Both the position numbers and the translations under genes were made by a program. A DNA stretch of 64,000 bases from Bog-159 sp963738375 (GTDB taxonomy: Bacteria > Acidobacteriota > Terriglobia > Bryobacterales > Bryobacteraceae), in the NCBI GenBank assembly GCA_963738375.1, contig CAVTWL010000005.1, positions 682,001 to 746,000 of the forward strand. The letters are read 5' to 3'. Under the pieces are notes generated by a model. That model was not told the DNA's origin and did not search any database. It saw only the letters and a program-made list of their open reading frames with translations. Of this stretch, positions 1-8,292 are shown piece after piece. Numbering within the stretch: position 1 is the stretch's first letter; each line of letters begins with the position of its first letter.

Positions 1-1
1 T

Positions 2-553
2 GCCGAGCCGGTGCACGATCGTGACGGTGCGGAAGCCCACCTCGGCCATTTCTATCGCGAGGTGGACCGCGACATCAACGCTTTACTGAAGGACGGCCAT
101 CCGCCGCTGGTGGTGGTGGGCATCGAGCGGGAAGTGGCGCTGTTTCATCGTCTGACGACTTACCCTGCCTGCGTGGAACCGGGAATCCACGGACTGGCCG
201 GACATCTGGGCAAGAACGAAATGTATCGCCAGGCGTTGGACCTGGTTCGCTCGGTAACCGTTGGGCCGGCGCTTCAGGCCCTGCGGCGATTCGATAAGCA
301 GATCGGAATGGGCCACGCTTCGCCGGATGCCCAGGAGATTGCAGACGCCGCTTCCCATGGGAGAGTCGAGCATTTGTTCCTGCTTGAGAACGGCGCTGCG
401 GCGGCTGAAGCCGGTGTTATGAACGACTTGGTGAATACGGCGGCGGTACAGACTCTTCGGCATGGCGGCGAGGTGCAAGTCCTGCCTTCGGCCAGAATGC
501 CTGCCGGAGGCCCGATTTGCGCCGTCTTCCGCTACGCGGCGGAAGGCTTTTAG
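2..553 (+). CDS. baeRF-family (eRF1-like) protein, C-terminal part
   Basis: The 5' end lies outside the window: the frame is open from base 2, so the GTG at base 11 is probably internal. The visible 180 or so residues fit the C-terminal half of the bacterial archaeo-eukaryotic release-factor (baeRF) family, with a FYREVDRDINALL segment, then LVVVGIEREVALFHRLTTYP, and near the end the GRVEHLFLLE strand and an alanine-rich region leading to GGPICAVFRY. Members of this family are often found near stress genes and their molecular role is not settled; they have been proposed to act on ribosomes. The gene converges on the downstream minus-strand membrane protein. The family call rests on overall pattern, not on a catalytic motif, so it is moderately secure. 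Confidence 0.65.
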   Translation, partial: AEPVHDRDGAEAHLGHFYREVDRDINALLKDGHPPLVVVGIEREVALFHRLTTYPACVEPGIHGLAGHLGKNEMYRQALDLVRSVTVGPALQALRRFDKQIGMGHASPDAQEIADAASHGRVEHLFLLENGAAAAEAGVMNDLVNTAAVQTLRHGGEVQVLPSARMPAGGPICAVFRYAAEGF

Positions 554-646
554 CGGTGCGCGACGCCTCGGAGACCGCGAACATCCGGGCCGCGCCGCGG
601 CGAGGATAGAAGCCCGTCGAAACCCTGTTGGTTTGAAAGTAGACCA

Positions 647-1048
647 CTATGGGTGCCGCTGGTACATCGACTCCGCCAACGCAGTCTCGACCTTGCCTTC
701 CTTGATCTCTCCCCGCAGCCTGCCAAAAAGGCTCATGTACAGATTGGCCACCGCTACCAGCGAGAATCCCGCGATCAGATAGCCGCGCCAGTCGTCGAAT
801 AGCAGCTTATAGCGGGTGATAAACAACAAGACACCCGTGACGTAATGGCTGAAGCAATACTCGCACGTGAAGAGATAGAAGAATTTCCGCTGTACCAGCC
901 GCCGGCAAGTTTTGCTTCTGGAAGCGCACCACTCGCGAGGCTCCCGAAAGACCTCTTCATGTGTGACGGTCCAGGCGATCGACGCGATTGGGATCGCCAG
1001 CACCATCAGGAAGAAGAATTGCCGGTTCAAATCCACAGTCGTCGCCAT
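647..1048 (-). CDS. small membrane protein coupled to oleate hydratase
   Basis: Encodes 133 residues with about three hydrophobic segments: near residues 8-26, around the HYVTGVLLFITRY segment, and a C-terminal one reading YLIAGFSLVAVANLYMSLFG. A conserved-looking motif, LFTCEYCFSHYV, carries two cysteines spaced like a metal or redox pair. The start ATG overlaps the stop of oleate hydratase in a TGATG arrangement, so the two are almost certainly translationally coupled. I do not recognise the family. The coupling suggests that it acts with the hydratase at the membrane, for example in handling fatty-acid substrate or product, but that is inference from position only. Confidence 0.7.
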   Translation of the reverse strand: MATTVDLNRQFFFLMVLAIPIASIAWTVTHEEVFREPREWCASRSKTCRRLVQRKFFYLFTCEYCFSHYVTGVLLFITRYKLLFDDWRGYLIAGFSLVAVANLYMSLFGRLRGEIKEGKVETALAESMYQRHP

Positions 1049-2649
1049 CAAAGGGCCATTTCGTGCAGCGTTTGGAAAGCTTTCCATAAGATGCGCGGAT
1101 CGTATTGGCCTTTGTAGACAGGTGGCGGCTCGCGATCCAACCCAAACAAGCCGTAGACGGCTGTGGCTGCGCCGCGGATGGAGTATTCCACGGTAAAGAC
1201 GACGTCGCCCGGCAGTTCGCAAAACTGGCCGATGAACGCCAGATTTGCGGTTCCCGATGGAACTACTTGCGGACGATCGCCTTTTTCCCGCGTTAAGAAC
1301 TGGCTGGTAATAAATGGCATCATGCAGGGTATGCAGATCGACGTGTTGAGGATCTGTGCTGCCTCCCGCTCTATATGCAAATGGCCCAGAATCTCCGTCA
1401 GGATTTCGCGGCCGGTGCACGACGACATCGGCTTCTTCACAAAGTCGCCCGGCTCGTCGACACGCAAGCCGTATCCCCAGAAGACTTCGACATCTTCCGG
1501 CTGTCCCATGAAGTGCGGTTGGTGGGGCAATACGATCGAGGCGAGCCAGGCCGAATCCGCGAAGGTGATCAACCCGCCCTCGCCGGGTATGTTGCCGGTG
1601 AAATCGCGGAGCAGGAGGAAGAAACTGGGGTCGTGCAGTGTTGCCGTAAAGGAAATCCACTTGGACTGATCGACCCGGCCACTGAACGTGCGGGGGCGCC
1701 CGAATTCAGGATGGCAGGCGGCAATCTTTTCCCACAGCGTCCATGCGCCCCCCACGCTCTTGCCGTTGAGAATGGGAACCGAGTCCATGGAGCCGAAGCT
1801 GGAGGCCTCCGTCATGGAACCTAGAGTGACGATCACATAGTCGTCGCGGCCCACTTCAATCTCATGGGAGTCCCCCGTGCGCCGGTAACAGATGCGGTCG
1901 ACTCGCTTCTTGCCGCTCTCTTCCCGCATAGCCAGATCGGTTACGCAAGCATTCAACTCGAATTGAACCTGGTGCTGCTCCAGCCATTTCCGCAGCGGGC
2001 GGACCATCGAGTCGTACTGGTTGTAGACCGTGCGCATGATCCCGTGCAACTGGTTGAAACCGGAAACCATGTGCGTGAATCGCAGCAGATATCGCTTGAA
2101 TTCCACCGCGCTGTGCCAAGGCTGGAAGGCAAAGGTGGTGCACCACATCAACCAAAAATTCGTCTCAAAGAACGAAGGGCGGAACTGCTCGGCGATGCTG
2201 CGATTGCCGAGCATCCCTTCCGGTTCGACGGCGACGCGCTCCAGGGCTTGAATGTCCTCTTCGCTAAGCCCATAGGCGGGGGCTTCGATCCTCCGCCCCC
2301 CGCGCACCAGCCGGCACTTCGACGAGGTCGGCATGAGTGCATTCCAGTCAAAGATTTCCTGGGTGACGGTCTTGGCGCCATCCAGGGTGGGGATGGACGA
2401 AAAGAGATCGAACGTGCAGAGGTACTTGCTCTCGATCATCCTTCCGCCGCGGAGAACGTACCCATCCGCGGCCGATCCCGCGCCGTCGAGGCTACCGCCC
2501 AAGCGGTCCAGTTGCTCCAGGATGACTATATTCCTGCCCGGAACTTGGGCATCCCGGATGAGGAAGGCCGCTGCCGCCAGCGAAGCGATGCCTCCTCCGA
2601 TTAAATAGACTTTCGAATCGTTTTGTGCGGTGATTCGATCATGCTCCAT
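1048..2649 (-). CDS. ohyA: oleate hydratase (MCRA family flavoprotein)
   Basis: Oleate hydratases add water to the cis-9 double bond of unsaturated fatty acids, giving 10-hydroxy acids, and need FAD. The 533-residue protein has an N-terminal dinucleotide fold (YLIGGGIASLAAAAFL, residues 15-30), the ILEQLDRLGGSLDG segment, the YNQYDSMVRPL block and a C-terminal FAD segment (FIGQFCELPGDVVFTVEYS). I chose the ATG at 2649 because a purine-rich AGAGGA lies just upstream on the minus strand. The loop that usually reads RGGREM, with the catalytic glutamate, reads RGGRM here (residues 67-71). Methionine at this place is known from the Rhodococcus-type branch of the family. The gene is divergent from the PRC-barrel gene and coupled to a membrane protein. 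Detoxification of unsaturated fatty acids is the usual proposed role. Confidence 0.92.
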   Translation of the reverse strand: MEHDRITAQNDSKVYLIGGGIASLAAAAFLIRDAQVPGRNIVILEQLDRLGGSLDGAGSAADGYVLRGGRMIESKYLCTFDLFSSIPTLDGAKTVTQEIFDWNALMPTSSKCRLVRGGRRIEAPAYGLSEEDIQALERVAVEPEGMLGNRSIAEQFRPSFFETNFWLMWCTTFAFQPWHSAVEFKRYLLRFTHMVSGFNQLHGIMRTVYNQYDSMVRPLRKWLEQHQVQFELNACVTDLAMREESGKKRVDRICYRRTGDSHEIEVGRDDYVIVTLGSMTEASSFGSMDSVPILNGKSVGGAWTLWEKIAACHPEFGRPRTFSGRVDQSKWISFTATLHDPSFFLLLRDFTGNIPGEGGLITFADSAWLASIVLPHQPHFMGQPEDVEVFWGYGLRVDEPGDFVKKPMSSCTGREILTEILGHLHIEREAAQILNTSICIPCMMPFITSQFLTREKGDRPQVVPSGTANLAFIGQFCELPGDVVFTVEYSIRGAATAVYGLFGLDREPPPVYKGQYDPRILWKAFQTLHEMAL

Positions 2650-2765
2650 GGGGAGTCCTCTCGATTGTGCATTTCGCAGTGCAATTGCTTCGCGGCTTAC
2701 GGCAGCGCGGCGTTTCGCCACGGAATTTGGCGGCGATAGAGCCCTCGGGCGATGCAACCGGACTG

Positions 2766-2779
2766 ATACCAGTGCACGC
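2766..2779. promoter_or_regulatory. 14-bp element shared with the stress-gene upstream region
   Basis: The sequence ATACCAGTGCACGC lies in the 269-base divergent region between oleate hydratase and the PRC-barrel gene, 117 bases upstream of the hydratase start. The identical 14 bases, with similar flanking AA-n-CGCCA, occur upstream of the general-stress gene at 16003. A 14-base match is not rare by chance in 64 kb, so only the shared upstream location makes it worth noting. Confidence 0.25.
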
Positions 2780-2918
2780 CAAGCGCCAGAGCCATTGGCA
2801 AAGTCCGTGGCCCTGCAAGTGCCTCAACCACGGAGAGGCGAGATTCCCGAGCGAACCATTGGCCGCGCGCCAAGAACAAGCCTCCGGGCGTCTCGCATCC
2901 AAGGAGAACAGGATCCAA

Positions 2919-3671
2919 ATGCTACGACAGGTTAAAGAATTGAGCGGTTACAAGCTGGGCGCCCGAGACGGGGAGATCGGACATGCCCGCGAATTTTATT
3001 TCGAGGATGTGAATTGGACGATACGATATCTGGTCGCCGATACCAGCAATTGGCTCACGGGCCGGCGGGTTTTGATTTCGCCGTATGCGCTCGACCCGGT
3101 CCGCCCGGCCGGCAAGATTATTCCGGTCGAACTAACTAAGAAACAGATTGAGAATGCGCCGGCTCTGGACAGTGAAAAGCCGGTCTCCCGTCAGTACGAA
3201 TTCGAGTACTACTCTTTCTACGGTTGGCCGGCCTACTGGGACGGCAGCGAGGGGTGGGGCAATGCGGACAGCCCGACGCGGGGCTTGCGTGGATGGTCCG
3301 ATGCCAGCCGCAAACAAACCAACGATCCTCACCTGCGCAGCACGAAAGACGTCTTTGGTCATGCGATCCATGCCTTGGATGGCGAGATCGGCCACATCGA
3401 CGACTTTGTGGTGGATGACGAAACGTGGGTGATCCGTTACCTGGTTGTCGATACCAAGAACTGGCTGCCGGGTAAAAGGGTCCTGATCGCGACGAACTGG
3501 ATCGACCGCATCAGTTGGGAGGAGTCCAAGATATTCCTACACCTAACTCGCGACCAGATTCGTGAAGCGCCCGGCTACACGAAAGACGTTCTCATCACTC
3601 GCGAGTACGAAGAGGACATGCATCGGCACTACAACCGCGTGGGGTACTGGTTCGCCCCTGTTCCGGCATAG
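2919..3671 (+). CDS. protein with two PRC-barrel domains
   Basis: The 250-residue protein has two similar PRC-barrel units: residues about 1-85 (LSGYKLGARDGEIGHAREF, then WTIRYLVADTSNWLTGRRVL) and about 145-235 (VFGHAIHALDGEIGHIDDF, then WVIRYLVVDTKNWLPGKRVL). PRC barrels are small beta folds used in RNA-processing, photosynthetic-reaction-centre and stress-associated proteins; this two-domain form is usually soluble and of unknown function. The start is set by AAGGAGAA eleven bases upstream of the ATG. A perfect hairpin terminator follows the stop. It is divergent from oleate hydratase and lies in the stress island, which suggests a stress-related role, but nothing in the sequence gives a reaction. 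Confidence 0.88.
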   Translation: MLRQVKELSGYKLGARDGEIGHAREFYFEDVNWTIRYLVADTSNWLTGRRVLISPYALDPVRPAGKIIPVELTKKQIENAPALDSEKPVSRQYEFEYYSFYGWPAYWDGSEGWGNADSPTRGLRGWSDASRKQTNDPHLRSTKDVFGHAIHALDGEIGHIDDFVVDDETWVIRYLVVDTKNWLPGKRVLIATNWIDRISWEESKIFLHLTRDQIREAPGYTKDVLITREYEEDMHRHYNRVGYWFAPVPA

Positions 3672-3698
3672 ACCGGCATTGCGCGCCACCTGACCGAG

Positions 3699-3730
3699 CA
3701 CGCGCGGGATACTGTAAACTCCCGCGCGTG
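3699..3730. terminator. bidirectional hairpin between convergent genes
   Basis: A perfect 11-bp inverted repeat (CACGCGCGGGA / TCCCGCGCGTG) with a 10-base loop lies between the stops of the PRC-barrel gene and PPK2. There is no clear T tract, so it may act in both directions as a strong stem or with Rho. Its place between two convergent stops supports the call. Confidence 0.65.
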
Positions 3731-3735
3731 TGGCG

Positions 3736-4608
3736 CTATTTCGTCAGCAGATGGCGGATGGACGTTAGTTCCTCCCGGCGTTTGGCGGTGGTCTTCGGGT
3801 AAGCCATTTTCAATTCGCCGAGCGCATCGACGACAATTTGCGAAACGATCAGGCGCGCAGTTTCCTTATCGTCGGCCGGAACGGCGTACCAGGGCGCGTG
3901 ATGCGTGCTGGTGGCGTTGAGGCACTCCTCGTAAGCCGCCATGTAGTCCTTCCAGTATTTCCTTTCGTGGATGTCCGCCAGGCTGAACTTCCAGTTTTTG
4001 TGCGGCTCGTCGATTCGTGCAAGGAATCGCTTGCGCTGTTCGTTCTTCGATAGGTGCAGAAATATTTTGACAGTTCGCGTTCCATTGCGATCGAGGTGTC
4101 TCTCCAGATCCACGATGGAGCGATAACGCTCGTGCCAGATCGTGTTTTCGCCGCGCAACTCTTCCGCCAGGCCCTGTCTGCGCAGGATCTCCGGATGGAC
4201 CCGAACGACCAGTACTTCCTCGTAATAGGAGCGGTTAAAAATACCGATCCTGCCGCGCTCCGGAAGCCGGCAGGTGGTGCGCCACAGGAAGTCGTGCTCC
4301 AGCTCCTCCGCACTCGGTTGCTTGAAGCTGGAGACCTCGCAGCCTTGCGGATTGACGCCCGACATGACGTGACGGATGGCGCCGTCCTTGCCGGCGGCAT
4401 CCATCCCCTGAAAGATGAGCAAGAGCGCATAGCGATTCGATGCGTAGAGAAGCTGTTGTAGGCCGCTCAGCTGGGCTACGTGTTCGTCCAGCAGTTTGCG
4501 ATACTCCTTTTTCGACTTGCAGAACGGTTTCACGCTTGTCGGGCAATCCGCGAGCTTCACTTTCTTCCCTGGCGCTACCTGGAAATCCTTCGCATCGATG
4601 GTCATCAT
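3736..4608 (-). CDS. polyphosphate kinase 2 family protein
   Basis: PPK2 enzymes transfer phosphate between polyphosphate and nucleotides; many make NDP or NTP from polyphosphate under energy stress. The 290-residue protein has the P-loop GMDAAGKDG (residues 68-76), a lid/Walker-like region FNRSYYEEVLVVRVHP, and the LADIHERKYWKDYMAAYEE segment typical of the single-domain class. Which nucleotide it uses cannot be read off. I favour the ATG at 4608 because an AAAGAGGATGAAGAG stretch precedes it; an upstream ATG at 4632 would overlap atpG by 20 bases. It begins 4 bases after the gamma-subunit stop, so it is the last gene of the ATPase operon. That links polyphosphate-driven nucleotide recharging with ion pumping. 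Confidence 0.92.
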   Translation of the reverse strand: MMTIDAKDFQVAPGKKVKLADCPTSVKPFCKSKKEYRKLLDEHVAQLSGLQQLLYASNRYALLLIFQGMDAAGKDGAIRHVMSGVNPQGCEVSSFKQPSAEELEHDFLWRTTCRLPERGRIGIFNRSYYEEVLVVRVHPEILRRQGLAEELRGENTIWHERYRSIVDLERHLDRNGTRTVKIFLHLSKNEQRKRFLARIDEPHKNWKFSLADIHERKYWKDYMAAYEECLNATSTHHAPWYAVPADDKETARLIVSQIVVDALGELKMAYPKTTAKRREELTSIRHLLTK

Positions 4609-4612
4609 CTCT

Positions 4613-5641
4613 TCATCCTCTTTGAATTTCATGTTCCGCCTCAAGCCAGTCCTCGGCTGCCTTGCCATCGTGGCGTCCGTGACTCTCGTAGATCTGGTAG
4701 GCGCGGGCGGAGATGCGCGTAGTGAGATCGACGGGCTTTTCGGCTGACTTTGTCTTCTTTTCCCCGCTTAGCGCTTCGAAACCGGAGATGACGTCGAATA
4801 ACTCTTCGTCGATACCGCTCTGGCGCAGACGGTGTGACGTCCGGTTGAGATCGTCCAGCAGTTCGTCGATGTTTTTCTCGGCGCGCTGCATGGCGGCCAG
4901 GCGGCTGGCGTTTTCGCTGGCGAGGGATTCGGCGCAAGCTCGAAATAGCGAAATGAACAGGTATTCGCGGATGAGTCCGCGCAAGGTTGCCGCACCGCTG
5001 CTCATGATTTCGGGCAGGTTCGCTGCCGGCCAGGGAACTTGGGCCAAACCCTTCTGCCAAGCCGCGTCGAATGGTAACAGGCGCTGGCTTACGGGCTCGT
5101 AGAGGGCCCCGGATTTCGGACGGTTATGGAACAAATAGAGGCGCGCGTAATCGCCTTTTGCCCGCTGCGCCTCGCTCTCGATCTGAATCTGCCCCACTAG
5201 CGGAACGATGGCTCTGACGGAGTTCGGCAGCGCGAAGGTTCCGACGGGGGGAATGCCCGCTTCGGCCAGACGCTCATGCACGCGTTCACCGACGGCCCAG
5301 ACTTCCGGTTTGCCGGGAAAGGCGGCGAGGGTCTTCACGGCATAGTCGGCGATCTCTTCGTTGAATTGGCCGACCAGTCCCTGATCGGAGCCGAAGACTA
5401 CCGCGCCAGTCGCGTCCGCCGCAGTTTGCTTAGGCTCCGCCAGGGAAGATTCCGTCCCGCTCTTGCGGAAGCACACTCCCAAACCCAGTTCCACGGTGCG
5501 GTAGTAATCGCTCAACGCGCTGACGGAACGCTCGTATTGCCCGATACTCGAGGCGGCTACGGCTTTCATGGTGCGGACAACAGATTGCAGATCGCCGGCG
5601 CCTCCAATTTTCTTGCGTAGACTCGCCGTACTTTCGCTCAT
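4613..5641 (-). CDS. atpG: N-ATPase gamma subunit with C-terminal DUF2934 domain
   Basis: Residues 1 to about 285 are an F1 gamma subunit: the N-terminal helix LRKKIGGAGDLQSVVRTMKAV, a central VVFGSDQGLVGQFN strand-turn, and the C-terminal coiled-coil region AEKNIDELLDDLNRTSHRLRQ. The protein is 342 residues, about 50 longer than usual. The extra tail ends in TRISARAYQIYESHGRHDG and AAEDWLEAEHEI (about residues 306-340), which matches DUF2934. The frame is continuous with no sign of an indel, so the fusion looks real. In F1 the gamma C-terminus points into the catalytic barrel and toward its crown, so the added domain would sit at the membrane-distal end of the rotor. Its function is unknown. 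Confidence 0.92.
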   Translation of the reverse strand: MSESTASLRKKIGGAGDLQSVVRTMKAVAASSIGQYERSVSALSDYYRTVELGLGVCFRKSGTESSLAEPKQTAADATGAVVFGSDQGLVGQFNEEIADYAVKTLAAFPGKPEVWAVGERVHERLAEAGIPPVGTFALPNSVRAIVPLVGQIQIESEAQRAKGDYARLYLFHNRPKSGALYEPVSQRLLPFDAAWQKGLAQVPWPAANLPEIMSSGAATLRGLIREYLFISLFRACAESLASENASRLAAMQRAEKNIDELLDDLNRTSHRLRQSGIDEELFDVISGFEALSGEKKTKSAEKPVDLTTRISARAYQIYESHGRHDGKAAEDWLEAEHEIQRG

Positions 5642-5648
5642 GTCCGGC

Positions 5649-7193
5649 TCATGGCTTCTTTGTGGGCGTCGGCTTGGGTTGGAATCGGGCCAGCGCCCGG
5701 CTGGCGATGCCGACGATCGCTTGGCGATCCGCGTCGCTGAGTTTGGCGGCGGAATTCAGGCGGCCGATCACGTCCGCCGGAATATCCGCGGAGGCCCGGC
5801 GCAGAGCCTGCTGCGCTTCCGCCATTTGGGCCAGCGGTACCGAATCGAAGAGCTTGGCACTTAATGCCAGAAGCAAAGCGATTTGATCGGGCACCGGAAC
5901 CGGCGAGAATTCCGGCTGTTTCAAACACGCGCGAATGCGCCGGCCGTGTTCGATGGTGTGGAGAGTGTCGGCATCCAGGCGCGCGCCAAACTTCGAAAAG
6001 GTCTCAAGTTCCTCAAACTGAGCGTAAGCCAGCTTCAGATTGCCCGCCACCGCGCGGTAGGCTGCCAGTTGAGCCTGTCCGCCCACGCGTGAAACCGACT
6101 TTCCCACGTCTACGGCCGGCAGCACCCCCAGTTCGAATAGCGTCGGCGATAAGTAGATTTGCCCGTCGGTGATGGAAATCAGGTTCGTGGGAATGTACGC
6201 GGAAATATCTTGCGCTTCGGTTTCGATGATGGGCAGCGCGGTGAGCGATCCGCCGCCACGTTCCTTGCGCAGGTGCGTGGCACGCTCGAGGAGCCGCGAG
6301 TGAATGTAGAAAATGTCGCCTGGGAAGGCTTCGCGGCCGGGCGGACGGCGCAGCAAAAGGGAGATTTCGCGATAGGAACGGGCGTGGTGGGTGAGATCGT
6401 CATAAACGATGAGCACGTCCCGGCCGGCCTCCATGAAGTACTCGGCGATGCTGGTGGCGGCGTAAGGCGCGATATACGATAGACCCGGCGGATCGTTGCC
6501 TTCGGCTACCACGACGACGGTGTATTCCATGGCGCCCTTTTCCCGCAGGTTCGCTACGGCTTTGGCTACCGCCGAGGCACGCTGCCCGATGGCGCAATAG
6601 ACGCAGACCACGCCGTTGCCGCGCTGGTTGAATATAGCGTCGATGGCGATAGCGGACTTACCGGTCTGGCGGTCGCCCAGAATCAATTCGCGCTGGCCCC
6701 GGCCGACTGGAATCAGCGCGTCGACGGCCATGAGCCCGGTCTGCAAAGGCACGGTAACCGGCGCGCGATCCATGATGGCGGGCGCCGGACGTTCTATGGG
6801 CAGGCGGCTGCCGGTGGCCACCGGTCCGCGGCCATCGAGCGGTGCGCCGAGCGGATCGATGACGCGCCCCAGCAATGCATCGCCTACCCCGACATCCATC
6901 ACCCGGCCGGTACGTTGAACTTCATCGCCAGCGTGCAGGTTGGTGTAATCGCCTAACAGGACGACACCGATTTCGTCCGCATCCACGTTGAAAGCGATTC
7001 CCAGAACATCGCCTGGAAATTTCACGAGTTCGTCGAATCCCACGCCGGGCAGGCCGGACACCTTGGCAATGCCGGTAGCCACGCTGGTGATGGTTCCCAC
7101 CTCCCGCGGCGTCAAGGCCGGCTTGAAAGCTTCGCGCACGCGGGCGATATCCGCGAAGGCGCTATCGAAATCGTTTTGCAGGCTATCCGGCAT
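5649..7193 (-). CDS. atpA: N-ATPase alpha subunit
   Basis: This is the non-catalytic nucleotide-binding F1 subunit, 514 residues. The P-loop reads GDRQTGKSAIAIDAI, followed by VYCAIGQRASAVAKAV and the VPLQTGLMAVDALIPVGRGQ segment typical of alpha. The start ATG is 5 bases after the stop of the b/delta gene. There is no atpH (delta) gene in front of it, as expected for N-type operons. It assembles with the beta subunit into the alpha3-beta3 ring. No unusual feature is seen. Confidence 0.95.
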   Translation of the reverse strand: MPDSLQNDFDSAFADIARVREAFKPALTPREVGTITSVATGIAKVSGLPGVGFDELVKFPGDVLGIAFNVDADEIGVVLLGDYTNLHAGDEVQRTGRVMDVGVGDALLGRVIDPLGAPLDGRGPVATGSRLPIERPAPAIMDRAPVTVPLQTGLMAVDALIPVGRGQRELILGDRQTGKSAIAIDAIFNQRGNGVVCVYCAIGQRASAVAKAVANLREKGAMEYTVVVVAEGNDPPGLSYIAPYAATSIAEYFMEAGRDVLIVYDDLTHHARSYREISLLLRRPPGREAFPGDIFYIHSRLLERATHLRKERGGGSLTALPIIETEAQDISAYIPTNLISITDGQIYLSPTLFELGVLPAVDVGKSVSRVGGQAQLAAYRAVAGNLKLAYAQFEELETFSKFGARLDADTLHTIEHGRRIRACLKQPEFSPVPVPDQIALLLALSAKLFDSVPLAQMAEAQQALRRASADIPADVIGRLNSAAKLSDADRQAIVGIASRALARFQPKPTPTKKP

Positions 7194-7198
7194 CGTGG

Positions 7199-7975
7199 TT
7201 ATTTTACGCTTGTGGCAGGGGCTTCTTTGAGCAGTTCATCCACGCCCCGATCGAGCGAAGTCAGATAGTCCGTGATGCTCCAGGCGACCTTTTGACCGTT
7301 GGCGATCAGTTCGATGCCGCTAACCAGTTCGGGCGAGGTTTCGAATCGTACATTCGCCTCGGCGCCCAGCGTCTCATGGATAGCGCCTTCAGTGGAAGCA
7401 CATTCGGCCGGTGTAAGGACGAAAGTGGTCCGGACTATCGCGCCGCCATGGTCCGCTTTGACCGCGGCTGCTAACTTGCCCTTGTCGTCTCCGCTTAAGT
7501 CGTGCAATCGCCGCACGAAAACGTCGACCATGCGCGCTTCCAGGCTGATTCCGGCGAGATCGGTCAGCGCCTGCCGCGCGATGGCGAAGACTTCCTGCTG
7601 TGTCCGCCGGCTGATCTCCTGATGCAGGGTATGCTCTTCGGTGCGGAGCGCTTCCTGCCGCTGGGCAGTCAGATCCAGAGCCGCCTTGCGCGCATCGTCC
7701 AGCAGTTTCTGCCGTTCGGCTTGAGCCTCCGCGGTGGCTTTCGCCATCAGCCCCGCGCGCTGCTGATCGAACTCCGTGTTCTTACGTTGAAACTCGTCGT
7801 GTTCCTTCTGGGCGCCGGCCTTTTTCGCGTCGGCGTTGGCGAGTTCCGCGGCAATCCGTTTTTCGCGCTCGTCTATGGCGTTGAGCACTGGCTTGTACAG
7901 GTACCGCTTCATCAGCCACACAAGGATGAGAAAGTTGAGAGCCTGGGCGACGATGGTAAACCAATCGGCTAACAT
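7199..7975 (-). CDS. atpF: N-ATPase b subunit with delta-like C-terminal domain
   Basis: The 258-residue protein has one N-terminal membrane helix (WFTIVAQALNFLILVWLM), then a long charged coiled coil (about residues 35-135) and a C-terminal domain of about 110 residues containing TSPELVSGIELIANGQKVAW, which is the hallmark of delta/OSCP-type C-termini. A fused b-delta stator is characteristic of N-type ATPases and explains why no separate atpH is present. It should link the membrane a subunit to the top of F1. It sits between the c and alpha genes with spacings of 4-5 bases. Confidence 0.93.
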   Translation of the reverse strand: MLADWFTIVAQALNFLILVWLMKRYLYKPVLNAIDEREKRIAAELANADAKKAGAQKEHDEFQRKNTEFDQQRAGLMAKATAEAQAERQKLLDDARKAALDLTAQRQEALRTEEHTLHQEISRRTQQEVFAIARQALTDLAGISLEARMVDVFVRRLHDLSGDDKGKLAAAVKADHGGAIVRTTFVLTPAECASTEGAIHETLGAEANVRFETSPELVSGIELIANGQKVAWSITDYLTSLDRGVDELLKEAPATSVK

Positions 7976-7979
7976 AACT

Positions 7980-8261
7980 CTACTTTTTCGCGGCGGCCGC
8001 GATGATGTGGTTCCAGAATGGGTTGGCGAAGATGAGGATCATGGAGACCACAAAGCAGTAAATGGCCGTGGACTCGATCATCGCCAGACCCACGAACAGC
8101 GTCCGGGTGATCGTAGCCGAAGCATCCGGCTGCTGGGCCAGGGAGCTGAGCGCTGTCGCCACGGCCCTGCCTTCCGCCAAAGCCGGGCCCATGGTGCCGA
8201 AGCCGGTTGTGATGCCGGCGATGATGATCGATGCCACCGCGATAATGGTGATGCTATCCAC
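7980..8261 (-). CDS. atpE: N-ATPase c subunit (rotor proteolipid)
   Basis: The 93-residue hairpin of two membrane helices forms the ion-carrying rotor ring. Helix 2 has the sequence GLAMIESTAIYCFVVS with the ion-binding E63-S64-T65, and helix 1 has GTMGPALAEGRAVA with a second carboxylate at E30. The polar loop reads QQPDASATITR. The E-S-T group resembles sodium-binding sites, and two-carboxylate rings are known in some sodium enzymes. However, the N-type ring of Burkholderia was reported to be proton-specific, so the coupling ion cannot be fixed from sequence. Spacing within the operon is tight. Confidence 0.95.
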   Translation of the reverse strand: MDSITIIAVASIIIAGITTGFGTMGPALAEGRAVATALSSLAQQPDASATITRTLFVGLAMIESTAIYCFVVSMILIFANPFWNHIIAAAAKK

Positions 8262-8292
8262 AGAATCTCCTTTGGCTTTCGTAGTTCGTACT

